A DNA stretch of 64,000 nt from Ectobius pallidus (taxonomy: Eukaryota > Arthropoda > Insecta > Blattodea > Ectobiidae). Under the pieces are notes generated by a model, which saw nothing but the letters and a program-made list of their open reading frames with translations, ran no database searches and was not told the DNA's origin. The position numbers and the translations under genes were made by a program. This document shows, piece by piece, positions 43,399 through 55,010 of the stretch (positions within the stretch are counted from its first letter, which is position 1; each line of letters starts with the position of its first letter). Location: contig CAXKWD010000005.1 in assembly GCA_964059195.1 (NCBI GenBank), forward strand, positions 140,083,686-140,147,685, given 5' to 3'.

Positions 43399-44269
43399 AC
43401 ATGCGGCTGACATAATGCAAATAAAGGTTCCCCGTGCAGAAGATGTGGTATTATTTCGGGATAACATATCCAGAATTTTAACATCTCTAAAAAACAAGCT
43501 TTAAAAAAAAACCTGACGATCCTAGATAAGCATTGCATACAAATAGCCTTACCAGGCATAATAAATTCAACATATAAGAAACTTACGGAGGGTACTGACA
43601 ACCTGACAGCAAGTTGGACGTTATAAAATATCCCATTCGAAAATGGTGTACCATATGGAATAATACATTCCAACGGACTCTTAATTGCAAGATGTTTCAT
43701 CATAAAGTAAAGGTATAACCAAATGTAAGTTATAACCCTATGTGTTAACGGTTTCTAGGTGCTCTAGGAATAAACCTATTATTTTTTAAACTTTCGGTAT
43801 TATCTATCGATTATCCATACTTTCTTACCAATATAATAGTGTCATCGATATTGGTAACCGATATAGATATTTTGCTACCTATATCCCATCCCTACAACCA
43901 ACTGTATAACCGTGACAAGATGGGCAGTCTTTTTCATAGGTCACTGGTGTGCTAAAAAATTTGGCAAACATTAATGTTAAGTGATCAATAAAAATAATAA
44001 TTTACGGTGCAACTTGGCCAACTGACCAACATGATTAGATACGCAACAGAGATTAAATGTGACGGAAGTGCGAGCATAGGCATGACGCGGGGAAACGCTC
44101 ATTTTCATGACAATCATAGAATGCGTGACATTTCAAAAGCAACTGTCTTTCAGATTGCTCTCCACTAGCTATGACCTGATTTACCGTATGACTATCAAGA
44201 AATCTGTATAATTAGGTGCCATGTAAATTCTCATTTCAGTATCTATTGTCATTCAGATTTAGGTGGCGT
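43399..44269. other. Unassigned spacer between two related MITEs
   Basis: No gene or repeat boundary is recognised here. Confidence 0.3.
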
Positions 44270-45141
44270 CATTCCACTGGCCAGGGTCACGTCTTCGAGG
44301 GGGCCAACAGGTTTAGCATACGTATAAGTATAATAGCCACCCCAAAACAAAATGAACTGAATCATACGGAAATAACCACTCCACCAGATAAAATAATTTA
44401 TTAACAAAATTACAGAATCTGAAATGAAGAAACTGAAAATTACGTCAAATTATCTACTTTTAAAGAAATGTGGGAGGATTAAACACTTAGTTAGCAGTGA
44501 AAATTATGAATAGACAAGCGTAATAGGCTACTTATAAAGCTAACTGTCTTCCCTTCGATTTTGAAAATTGTAATACAAACTGATCCACATCAGGGGTCCT
44601 TTCATGTGACATGGAAAGTCTTTGTTGCAATACGGATGTTAAATGTGAAAAATATATATATATATATATATATCTTTCTACTGCAGCGGTACAAGCAGGA
44701 ATAGTCAACTAAGAGCCTAAACCCTGGAAATGCGTTTCCATATGTATTCAATGTTTTACAAACTCCAGTTCAAGCTTCATGTCGGTTGTCGACCAAGAGC
44801 TAAGCTCACATACAGTGAGGGATTTCATATATAGTTGTGCCGGATTTCATACGTAGTTTTGTCGGCACAACTACATTATGACATCCCGCACTGTATGTGA
44901 GCTAAGCTAAACTAACTTAGCTTAGCTCTTGGTCGACAACCGGCATCAAGATTGTTTGTTTGAGATTGAGAGAATGAGATTTGTGGCCAACTGGAGTTCA
45001 GCTCCAACATTTTCCTACTGCTTCCGACTTTCACTGTCTTTTTTTAGTATTTAGCATTTTAAATGCTAAAAATGTAGAGGGGGCATGGCAAAATTTTGAG
45101 GGCCAGCGCCCACTCTAGCCCACCCCTGGCTACGGGCCTGT
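44270..45141. mobile_element. MITE with CCGTAGCCAGG-type ends, copy 2, carrying a nested insert
   Basis: It starts near CTGGCCAGGGTCACG and ends CCACCCCTGGCTACGGG. It is colinear with copy 1 except for an (AT)n stretch at 44652-44673 and the palindromic MITE at 44779-44946. Confidence 0.75.
44779..44946. mobile_element. Palindromic MITE (third copy of the 824-1195 family)
   Basis: A 168-bp foldback running from ATGTCGGTTGTCGACC to GGTCGACAACCGGCAT. It is flanked by CAAGCTTC (44771-44778) and CAAGATTG (44947-44954), an 8-bp duplication with two mismatches. The related element at 42584-43398 shows the uninterrupted site near 42990-43000 (AAAGATTG). Confidence 0.9.
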
Positions 45142-45506
45142 TGGCATGGATGAAACTATTTTGTAAGCAAATTCGATAGTTTGGGATTTGATGATTACAC
45201 CAATTTCTACAGTGCAATCAACTAGAATTTAAATAACCTAGAGAAAGTCTGCTCTTTAGTAATTTTTTTATCGTCCATTATCTATGTCAATTTTACAGAA
45301 TAGAATCTATGAGATTCTGAGCACCACAGGTCCATAGACGGAGGGGAGCAAGGCTGCGCCGAACTCCTGAATTTCAGTATTTATCCTTCTCATACAATGT
45401 TTCTAGCACCTAAATTTAATAGCGAAATGAGCTCGATAAACAGCTTAAAGATGTAAGTCTGGAGGATGTAGAGTTTAGGCCTATGTAAGGTGGAAATTAA
45501 CACCGA
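45142..45506. other. Unassigned DNA, possibly upstream part of the LINE
   Basis: May contain decayed polymerase sequence leading into the readable LINE part at 45507, but no motif can be recognised. Confidence 0.3.
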
Positions 45507-46620
45507 AAAAAACAAAGTATATGGTCATGAAACGTCAAAATGTGATACAAAATATTAAAATAGCAGATCAAGCATTCAAATAAGTGAAAAAATCCAAATA
45601 TCCGGGAGCAATAATTACAGATACAAATAATATTAAGAATTTTCGTGACGACTAAAATCAGTAAATGGTTGTTTTTATCCAATTCAGAAACTTCTATCTT
45701 CTCGTCTTCTGTCTAGAAATATAAAAATAAAAATATGACAATTAGGCTATCCTGCCGGTTGTAATAGGCCTATATTGATGTGAGACATGGTTCCTTACTG
45801 TTCGAGAAAAACACATCATTTGAGTGTTTGAAAACTGGGTGGTTAGGAAAAATTCGAACGAGATGAAAATGAGGACTGGAGAGAACTGCAAACGACGAGC
45901 TTCATAACCTGTACTCGTAATCTGATATGGTAAGGGTAATTAAATCACGGAGGATGAAATGGGCTGTACATTTTGCGCGCATGGGGAGGGAAGACATAAG
46001 GTAGACGCACCAGTCTTTGACAGTTTAGTGATGAAATTTCTTAATTTTCTCTGTTGTTATTAAACAAACTCACTAAATTAAATAAGATCAGTATTGACTA
46101 ATTGCTTGAGGTTTTATGAATACTGTATGGTAGTCTTAATTATTAATAACCTATATTAAATAAGTTATAATTTTTTTTCTAACACATGTTTGCTGTACCA
46201 GTCTTTGACACTCAAGATTTTAGCATGTACCAGTCTTTGACGGTGTCCATGTACCAGTCATTGACATTTATGTTCGGTCACTTTATAATCTATTAAACTT
46301 AGAAGATGATGATATAATGATAATATTAATTAACAAAATCATTTAACCTTTAATTTTGTTCATTATAATGATACTGGTGAATGATTTCACAACTTTTAAC
46401 AGAACAGCATTCTCGTTCAAGGCGCAAACTGTAAGGGTTTTTAACATAAGCAGAAGTGTAAATTCTTGCACATACATTCTTTCTTCTTATGGTCATACAA
46501 ACATGAAAATATGAAGCTAAGGTACTGAAATTAAGTGGTTACCTCTACAATGAGATAAGTTATAAAAAACTTCAAAAATATCTACGGGCTTAGAAAATTC
46601 ATACTTTGGTCTTGCTCCAG

Positions 46621-46820
46621 TGAGAAAGAGAACTGGAACCTCGTGATTCAAATTGAGGAGCTACTTGACAGAGAAGTAGCGGCTCTGGTCATGCAAACCA
46701 CCACTAACGGCCTTGGGTGTTGGCATGTTGACCACATGCCCCCCAATCCTGCCCTCTGCCTATGGTAGATGTTGCAGCGGTTGGGTGGTAGGCCAAGCCC
46801 CTTCAGGGAGTTTAGTTTAG
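46621..46820 (+). mobile_element. 5'-truncated SINE nested in the pogo element
   Basis: Plus-orientation sequence from GGAACCTCGTGATTC to GGTAGGCCAAGCCCCTTC matches the body and tail of the SINE seen inverted at 9101-9402. The tRNA head is absent. This is the third nesting level: LINE, then pogo element, then SINE. Confidence 0.8.
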
Positions 46821-47244
46821 TTTTCCAAGCCTCAGATGTTGCTACAGAAGAAATTTTCTCCTTATTCTTTCATCTTTAGTGGATGTAAGCTCAGGCCAAA
46901 ATAATATCCTTTTAAATGGCGGAGATACATTTGACATCAGGACAGGCTGTGTTGTAAATACAGGCATACCAGGTGGTGTTATGGGAACAGTCAAAATTGA
47001 AGACATAGGCACCGACTTTGGGTGGACAAGGTATTTTCTGACCAATTCCAAACTTTTATGAAATTGTTATCTTTGGTGCTTTGGGAATAGTCAAAATAGA
47101 AGAATGCATTGAAGGCTTAGACATCGACTTTGGGGACAAGGTACTTTCTGCCCCTCCCCCAACTTTTAAATTGTTATCATATAAGGCCTATGTATAGGCT
47201 AACTAGTAAAATGCAGTTCTTGCTCCCCAACAGTATTGCACAAG

Positions 47245-47553
47245 TCAGCACCTCTGGTTGGTGGTGTAGGATGAGAGTTTAAAAAGGGTACACTTAATAT
47301 TGAGAACAGTATCATGGATGCAACCAAATATGACTGTGATGAGCACGAAGTAGTTGGATGAGGATTTAACATATATGCTTTCGGTCAAAACAGTGAAAGG
47401 TCCAAACTTTTGGGCTCTTACCACTCGACTTCTAATACAATGTAACTCTAGGAACATCAAATGTTTTGGCAGCAGTAGCTGTAGGCTTGCCATCTCCACA
47501 GCCTTTATGGCCTTAGCCATTTGTTCAGAGGTGTACTTCCTCTTAGAAGTCAT
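47245..47553 (-). pseudogene. pogo transposase N-terminal remnant
   Basis: The open frame starts MTSKRKYTSEQMAKAIKAVE. The Lys/Arg-Lys-Tyr start and the EQM-x-KAI-x-AVE helix match the HTH-psq domain used by pogo-like transposases to bind their ends. After about residue 20 the frame no longer resembles a transposase; a frame change near 47490 is likely, because LPKHLMFLELHC is what AAKTF-V-P-L-type sequence looks like when shifted. Non-functional. Confidence 0.65.
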
Positions 47554-48358
47554 ACTTGAAACGTGTTCCAGTTATTGACAGTTGGGTGTTCCAGTGATTG
47601 ACACCCATGTCAAAGACTGGTAAAAAGGGTCATATGTTAATATTTTCTAGATAGGAATCCCTAATATTTTCAGCCTATGCAACTAATGAATAAATAATGT
47701 TAATTCAACATTTTGATCATTGAACCAGTCATTGACAGGGGATGTCTAAGACTGGATCATCATCATAATTTAACGTACCAGTAATTGACACCCCTACTAT
47801 AAATCAGTGATTGAGGTTAGTGTTAAGTTTTACATAATATATCTATTCTTTCATCATCATAGAACAGCCCTACATAATATTATTTATCAATAGCAATATA
47901 AAATTGTTGTTTTTAACACACAAAGTAATGCCTCACCTTAAGAGTTGTAGCAACGAAAATGAGAAAATCTGAAGAACTTGTGCTTCAATAACCTCACAAA
48001 TTTTTTTTCATCACACCAAGAAAGAGTTTAGCCTCAGATGCTCATCACTAGACACATGAACAGAACTAAATTTACATATATTTACAGTGGAAAAAATAAA
48101 ATAATTTTCCTTAAGATTTAAAAAAATTAGCATAAGTGTCAATGACTGGAGCACTGTCAAAGACTGGTGCGTCTACCTTATCTCGAAAATATTGAATGGG
48201 AGACCCGAAGGGAAAAGAGCTCTTGGAAGACCTAGACTTAGGCGAGGACAATATTAGAATAGATTTAAGGGTAGTGGGATTTTCGAGATACGGTTTTATC
48301 ACAGAATATGGTTGAATGACGGGTTCATGTGAAGGGGGCAATGAACCTCCGGGTTCCA

Positions 48359-49050
48359 TAAAATAGATACTATTCCTTTAGCTTACTTAGGAATTGTCTA
48401 TTGATATCGAGTAAGTAAGTAGGTACTAGTAAGTACGGATCAAGAAAGCGAAATATAGCCTATTACTTGTATATGGTACATTCAAATCGTTAATTCTTAT
48501 ATCAGTATAGTACAACTGGAAGGAGTTCTCGTGTTTACTTCATAATCTTCATAAAACGGCAATTAAGTTACCTGTTCATCAATAACTTCTCACAGCATTC
48601 TATATTTAAGGTGATGATCTAACAGAAAATTACTAAATTAAGATTTGTACGAGAGAGATCCAGATGACTCCGAGATAAACACGGCTAATGTTTTAAGTTA
48701 GTGGAACAGCAATTTAGTTTCTGTGGTTCTTTTTATTTCAAGTTTTACCTTGTCGACCTTGTGCATTTACCGGCGACCTTTGTTTTCGTTCTTTTAACGA
48801 GTATTTAGAGAATGGCATAAACTCACTACTAAAACAAGCAAAGAAGCATTTCTGATCTCAATCAAAACAAAGCGGTGTCGACTTATCTCCTACTCTTCCT
48901 GAACAGATTATAAATTTTGGCCTATAATGATGGACAAAATTCGTCACTTTTCAATTGTAAAAGAAGTCCTTGATTTGTGTACAGTGCTACAACTTTATCT
49001 CACGTTAACGGTCACAGCAATATCCATCGAGCAATCACTCAGCAAACAAT
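48359..49050. other. Unassigned DNA
   Basis: No supported feature. GTAAGTAAGTAGG at 48412 is a short direct repeat, not a splice site with an exon in front of it. Confidence 0.3.
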
Positions 49051-49218
49051 AGGTCTGTTCGCAAAGCTAAATCATGTACTGTCATAAACCGCGACGCATG
49101 CGCACATTTTGAATATGCTAATATATGACATTGTGCGCATACGTCGCGCAGCGAGAGTGACAATGTGCGCATGCGTCGTGGTCCGTGATAGTTAGGGATT
49201 TACTTTGCGAACAAACCT
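49051..49218. mobile_element. Foldback MITE with AGGTCTGTTCGCAAAG ends
   Basis: The left arm (AGGTCTGTTCGCAAAGCTAA) and the right arm (TTACTTTGCGAACAAACCT) are inverted copies. GACGCATGCGCACATT is also mirrored inside. It is related in ends and inner motif to 12742-13499. Confidence 0.75.
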
Positions 49219-49331
49219 CATAAAAACATATCTACGCAGTACTTATCTACCCAGTCTATGCAAGAACAGTCAACAGTATGGATGCGTTCCTGTCGACTAA
49301 AGAACGCTGCTTCGGAAAAGTATGATGAAGG

Positions 49332-49657
49332 CAGGAGTGGATCCAGAACTTATTAAAATGGGTGGGGACGACATAAAGGAAAGTTTGCAATCACTGGGGG
49401 TATGGATCATCCCCCAAAAGAGGGGATTTAAAAAATCAAGTGCAAAAGATGAGTTGTTGCTTCTCTAAGGACCAAATTTCTCAGCAGACTAAAACTCTTC
49501 TTGTCCAGAGTATTAGTTCTGTTGAGAAATTTGTGGTTTTTACATATTACATAACAGTTAAAATCATTAGTCAAATATCAAACAAAAATAAAATAATATC
49601 ACCCTAACAGAGAAACTAAGGGAGAGAGTCGTGGCATCCTCCCTGGATCCGCCACTG
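49332..49657. mobile_element. hAT-like MITE with AGTGGATCCAG ends
   Basis: The left end CAGGAGTGGATCCAGAAC and the inverted right end CAGTGGCGGATCCAGGGAGG agree over the GGATCCAG core. The first bases CAG and the G-rich flanks fit hAT-type elements. Flank duplication is unclear (GAAGG on both sides). Confidence 0.65.
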
Positions 49658-51519
49658 GAAGGAAGTCAGTTCAGGGAATTACATTATATCTGTATTAAGT
49701 AAGCATTTAGTAAATAATGCAGGAAATAATTTATGCAAGATGCCATGGACCCATCTTTACTTACGCTACTGTCTCTCTCTTCAACCCTTCTCTTCTAGCG
49801 CAGTACATTCATTGCAACATAATATCGCCATAAGCAAGCTAACATACCTATAAATATTTTTGTTAGTTGAATGTCCTCTTAATCTGTGTTTATTGGGACT
49901 AGAGCAGCATTAGAAGACTTGTTATAATTGTCCCGTGCGTACCGAAAATATACCCCTGTATTAGGCCAGTTTGAGCATATGTTGAACAATATTGTTACCA
50001 CACGAACTAATTTTACAATATTTTCAAAATATTGCTCATTTTATAGGGAAGATCAACGTTTGTGACATCACACCTTCTGTGGCAAATATTGGATGATATG
50101 GCGCATTACGTAGATTACATTATTTATTACAAATCAAAGGAAAAAATATATATGGGCTTGGGGCCAGGAGGGTTATCCATGGGCGTCCGCAGAAATTTTG
50201 TCATGGGAGGGCAAATGAACAAATTGTTGCCACCACCACCATCACTAAGCTACTAGCACTACTACACTATTATTCTTTTTATTATTATTATTATTATCAT
50301 CATCATCATCATCATCATCCACTTCCTTGATTTACCTACGACTATGAATACAAAGAAAATATCTGATCTAGTACACTCACATGACTTTTTCTACCCCTTA
50401 CAATTTCACAGGTACTAAATATTCGTATACAATGCTATACTTCCGTTGCCTTACTTTCATTACAGTAAAATGTTGACTAGAAATTATTATAAGTTTAGTA
50501 TAAGTCATTATTCCTAGATGTTCATATGTAAGGTAGTTAGCAAAGGTCAACTTATTTTTGCCCTACCCTGCCTCCCCTTCCGAACAGCCATGGGGTTATC
50601 CCACTACTTACGGAAGGTCCAGGAAGGAGAAAAATAGGTTAGATAGGAAACGGTGGGCGATTCTGCCCACCTAACTTTTTATATCGTGGTAGGTCAATTT
50701 TTAAATCCCCGTAAATCTGTAACACATGATCAACTGTTTTCCTTCCCCAAAGGTAGCATGTTGTTGATTCTTACACTGAATGCCTCCCCCCAAATCCTAA
50801 ATTTGACCTTTTCTTTTAAAATATCAATGAGATTTGACTCAGTCCCGGTACTAACCAAAAAATGTAATCTCACTTTATGTTATATACGCATACTGGAATG
50901 CTACTAATAGTACTTTCAAATTCCGTACCTGGAAGGCCGGCTAATGTTTTGCTCGATTCTCACCATGCCTACAGCAGTTATTAATAGCACCAAGATTCAA
51001 AACATGTATTGTATGCTGCAACGATAATTAGGTGTAATAGTGTTTTAGCACTGCCATTTCAATATTAGGAAATACACCTCTTTTCTATGTAAAATAACAT
51101 TACGATGACATCTATTTTTTACAGCATCTAATGAAACGTTGTACTATCCGTACACATGTAATTTGAAACCATGCGAGTTTCTACTTTCAAAACGGCAACC
51201 ACTACAGGACTTTGAATACAACAAAACCCTAAAGATTTCCAAGTCCTTTATGTACGATTTATTTTTATAGGTTCATAACGGTGTTCGAGAATAATGTAAA
51301 CAAATGAAGCCAGGAAGCCACTAACCTGAACACGTTATCGCGAAGTCCTTGCTTTGATACTTTCACCTGCAACTACCTGTATCCACTGCGATCTGCGATG
51401 TTGTAACAACTGATAGAGGCGCTCTGAGGAGTGGCAGGAAATAAAACTAGTTGAACACAAAATGACGTCACCTCTTTCTCCGGCCATGAACAGCTGATGG
51501 ATGCGAAATTTTTACATGC
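49658..51519. other. AT-rich DNA with microsatellite and broken repeat ends
   Basis: A (ATT)n(ATC)n microsatellite lies at 50274-50320. G-rich GGGCGTCCGCAGAAATTTTG at 50182 looks like the end of an unidentified transposon. No gene is supported. Confidence 0.45.
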
Positions 51520-51650
51520 CCTTGGCGGCCCGGGTTCGATTCCCGGCCGGGTCGGGGATTTTTCAGTAGTGAAAAATCCCTTTCCCGGGTTCAGGACTGG
51601 GTGTTTGTCAGTAGGAAGTCTTAGGTTAAGATAATGCACATTGTGCGCGA
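51520..51650. repeat. SINE-like fragment with B box and small palindrome
   Basis: GGCCCGGGTTCGATTCCCGG at 51527 is a B-box-like sequence inside an inverted C/G-rich core. GGATTTTTCAGTAGTGAAAA and AATCCCTTTCCCGGGTT follow. This is a tRNA-derived or LINE-tail repeat, incomplete here. Confidence 0.5.
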
Positions 51651-51891
51651 TTCCTTAATTATTAAATTTGAAATACCAATGTCAAAAAATAATATTAAAA
51701 AAAACTCAGAGCAGAGGAATTAGAGGGATAAGGGAGCTTTCACCTTACGCCGTTTCCCAGAAGCCTCCGAAATAAAAGCGATTCTCTCAAAGCCCTTAAA
51801 AGTTACTATGAGAAATTGAATCCTTGGTTTACAGAAGTTCCCTAGAAGAGGTACAGTCACAGCGTGAAACTATAGGTATTTTTGCTCCGGC

Positions 51892-51977
51892 ATAGGTTGT
51901 TTAACTGACGCAGCGGTCGGGTGGTAGGCCAAATCCCTCCAGGGATGTAGCGCCACGGAGAGAATAGGTTGTTTAAC
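51892..51977 (+). mobile_element. Severely 5'-truncated SINE with perfect 14-bp target duplication
   Basis: Only 58 bp of the SINE tail (51906-51963, TGACGCAGCGGTCGGGTGG through CGCCACGGAGAG) remain, bounded by ATAGGTTGTTTAAC at 51892-51905 and again at 51964-51977. This is a typical target-primed insertion product and fixes the 3' end of the SINE family. Confidence 0.92.
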
Positions 51978-52861
51978 ATGCCGTAAATAGGTTTTATTTT
52001 ACGACGCGGTGCCAACGGATTTGGATCCGTTCACAAGATACGCCGCGGGTTTGACACCTGACAAAGTTCTCTGGTCAAAAAAGTACCATATGTCTGTGAT
52101 CGAAAGATAATCCCTCTCCCGACAGATCGCGATCCTGTGAGGTCCAAGCGGCGTAGAAGATATCTTCTACCTATGCGCATAGAGCGCGGATTCAATTGTT
52201 TCAATCTGATGGAAGAAAATTTCTACATACGGTGGGTGGCTTGAAAGTACCCTTCAGATATATATTTTTTTTTCCAAAAAAGTTTCAAATAAAATTTTTA
52301 GATCTTAGTATAAGCACCTCATGTACAAAATTAAACAATCTTAGTACAGTATAAGCACCTCATGTACAAAATTAAACAAAGTTGTTAATAGTGTTTGAGA
52401 AAATAACGAAAAACGAAATTTTCCTTATATCAAGTGCCATTAAAAATAAGAGAAAGTCGTATACGAAGGTACCTAACCCAATGCAAATTTTTTCATGTAA
52501 CATTTCATTATGGACCTAGGCTGTTCACAGACACATTTCTTAAAATAGTCTTTCTGTACCTGTGCTACCTATGATATGGGCAGAGATAGTAAAAAGAAAT
52601 ACAGAATCCCACTACATCCAAAGTGAGATTTCTGATATTTCTTAATGCAGCAAATGTGAAAACCATGAGACAGAAGGAAGATACAGATATCATTAGCACA
52701 TTGAAGCCCCGTAGCCAAAACTATCAAGATTTTCACTTATCCAATAACTGTGAAGTCCAGTTATATTTTAGAGGTCAGTGTGGAGAACATATCGACTCTG
52801 TCACAAAGAAAGCAACCAGAGACACTTGTTCCATGATTTTCAACACAGTAGTCCTCATAAA
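51978..52861. other. Unassigned DNA
   Basis: A short direct duplication (AGTATAAGCACCTCATGTAC) lies at 52308 and 52343. The plus open frame 52623-52880 has no recognised domain and runs into the dispersed repeat. Confidence 0.4.
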
Positions 52862-53095
52862 TGTTTCTAAAAAATACTAGTGAAAATTTATACTGACTTT
52901 CTCTCTTTCATATTGGTCTCTATGATGCAGCCAATTTAGCTTGACGTCATGTATCTACGTGGTTGCCATATCGCTGCAAAATCCAGAACCTTTGATGGCA
53001 GGGCTTTGATGATGCAAGCAAGTGTACTCCTAGGGGTCTGCCAGCTAGGTGTGGATATGCTGCTATACTTGGCGGTGATTCATAGTTACGTCCAT
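52862..53095. repeat. Dispersed repeat, copy 2 (empty site for the hAT element)
   Basis: Aligns with 30175-30470 and also with the sequence left of 26733 (CATAAATGTTTCTAAAAAAT against TATAAATGTTTTAAAT), giving the uninterrupted version of the target. Confidence 0.75.
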
Positions 53096-53894
53096 CCCTG
53101 TATAATTATTTGAGAAATCAGTTACTGAGGGCTTATAAATACGAGAAACAACCTTTTTTATGCAGTGTTTATTGATAAGAGCATGATTACATTACACAAA
53201 CAAAAGGAATTGCTGCTCGAACAATGAAACACAAGAATAGTTAAGCACACATAATTAGTGGCACTATATATACATATAGCTTAACTAGAATTTAAGATAA
53301 TCACACAGCTACCATCAGGACTTCATATTATAATATTTAAGCCAGGATTTTAATACTTTTGCCATTTAGGTAAAATCGGTGTTTCCATAATAGCATGGTC
53401 TACAAACAAATAAAATGGTACAATTCAATCACAAAATTTTTAATATTTTCAATCCAACAGTATAGTCTCAATAAGTTGAGTCTGAATAAGGCTGACAATC
53501 CTACATAAAGGGTATATGAATAAACCAACTACTGACTGCCCTTAACAGAAATGCAGTTACAAAACAAACTTTAAATGAAACAAATTTTTAGAAGCAGTAT
53601 TTTAACGAGATTAATAGATAAACAATTATAATTAATACACTTTGTTAATATTTTCAGTTCCTGTGTTTCATTTTAATTTTATGTAATTTTATTGAACATC
53701 CGGCTGCAGAAAGAATGGGCAGCCTAATCGTTATAAGTTCCACATTCAGAATATTGTGCATACTCGTCTCATCATTGCCTTCATATACAAGATAGAGACT
53801 AAATCACTGAAGTTGGCTATATTTTGTTTAAGAAGCTGATACTTATTACATTCACTTGGAATGGGAAGACACAATTAAGTGAGCAATATTAATA
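53096..53894. other. AT-rich DNA; minus-strand AATAAA near 53172
   Basis: The minus strand carries CAATAAACACTGCATAAAAA near 53172-53153, a plausible polyadenylation context, but no gene can be linked to it. Confidence 0.3.
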
Positions 53895-54192
53895 TATAAT
53901 ATCTTCAAGAACACTCTCTACTTAATTATAAATAATTACTTACTAGTAACAGGTTTTCAAGAAGACAACCTTCTCACTGTCAGCTAGGTCCAACTGCCAA
54001 ACGTCCGTCATGTACCCAGGGAGAACGAGTTAGGCCTAGTTGGAAAACTCAAGTTAAACTGTAACAGCGTCATCAGGTGATAAAAGATGGAAGTTAGGTA
54101 GTTGGACATAGCTGACGATGAAAGGGATGTCCTCTTGAAAACCAGTTACTAGTAAATACAATGAAGCAGCTAGTTTTCTTGAAGATATTATG
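53895..54192. mobile_element. Foldback MITE, nested inverted repeats
   Basis: Inner arms TTACTAGTAACAGGTTTTCA (53940) and GAAAACCAGTTACTAGTAA (54137-54155) are inverted. Outer arms ATAATATCTTCAAGAA (53896) and TTCTTGAAGATATTAT (54177-54192) extend the palindrome. Confidence 0.8.
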
Positions 54193-54342
54193 TATTAAAA
54201 AAAGGCTAGTATTTGTTAATAAATCGAACAGAGTAAATTCTGGATACACTAAATTACTTGAAGAATTACATAATAATAATAATATATTTGAGCATCATAA
54301 AATCCACTGGAGCCAACATTGAATTATACAGCCACGTATTAT

Positions 54343-55010
54343 ACGAGGGCTATTTATTTTCACGGTCTGATCAGTCGCAAAATGAAAATCACAGTGAAAA
54401 TCAAAACTGTTTTATTAGGAACATTTAGATACACCTTCCAGCTATTTCTCTACATAGTTGCCGCTCCGATTGAGACATTTGTCGTAGCGGTACCAACTTT
54501 CCAATACCCTCTTCATAGAAGTTTGCCACTAGCGTATTGAGAAAGGTCTTCACAATATTTTGAAGTGCTTTGAAGTTTTTCATTGGTGTGGAAGTGCTGT
54601 CCTCCCTGATCTTTCTTCAGCTACTGAAAAAGACGAAAGTCACTTGGCATGGGAATGAGTTTTTGAAATCCTTTGTGGATTCGTTACAACAATCCAGAAC
54701 CAAAAGAACAACCCAAACAATGGATGCACACCCAAGATCTTGGAGGACAGTGCTTCCACACCAATGAAGAACTTCAAAACAATTGAAAATGCCATGAAGA
54801 CCTTTCTCAATATGTTGGCAGCAAACTTCTATGAAGAGGGTATTGGAAAGTTGGTATCACGCTATAACAAATGTCTCAATCAGAGCAGCGACTATATAGA
54901 AAAATATCTGGAAGGTGTATCTAAATGTTCCAAATAAAACAGTTTTGATATTCACTGTGGTTTTCATTTCGTGACCGATCGGACCTTGACAAAAAAAATA
55001 GCTATTGCAC
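54343..55010. mobile_element. Palindromic mariner derivative: two inverted 3' ends
   Basis: Both arms (about 54343-54608 and 54741-55010) carry the same mariner 3' end in opposite orientation, joined by about 130 bp. The right arm reads AANFYEEGIGKLVSRYNKC and a SSDYIEK end on the plus strand, and the left arm encodes the matching end on the minus strand. The termini TACGAGGGCTATTT and AAATAGCTATTGCAC are the diverged inverted ends. The catalytic core is gone. Confidence 0.85.

Larger units (their letters stand above)
45999..48178 (-). mobile_element. pogo-type DNA transposon, 2.2 kb, with subterminal repeat arrays
   Basis: The ends AGGTAGACGCACCAGTC (45999) and its inverted copy (ending 48178) match over 26 bp, and TA flanks both sides (45997-45998 and 48179-48180). 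Inside, at least ten copies of CCAGTCWTTGACA-like motifs in both orientations lie near the ends. A minus-strand frame at 47553-47480 reads KRKYTSEQMAKAIKAVE, the HTH-psq-type DNA-binding start of pogo/Tigger transposases, and then decays. Another minus-strand open piece at 47051-46842 may belong to the same gene. No intact catalytic domain remains. Confidence 0.85.
45507..48358 (+). pseudogene. LINE polymerase C-terminal region, split by a pogo-type element
   Basis: Plus frames before the insertion read KTKYMVMKR and NIKIADQAFK, then CETWFLTVREK and VFENWVVRK, typical thumb and connection segments of arthropod LINE polymerases. Beyond the 2.2-kb insertion the frame goes on with GEDNIRIDLRVVGF and a CEGGNEPPGSIK end with a stop at about 48360. 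Stops and frameshifts occur in both parts, so it was decaying. The reading resumes across the insertion when one TA is removed. The ending style is common in cockroach LINEs, as far as I remember. Confidence 0.75.
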
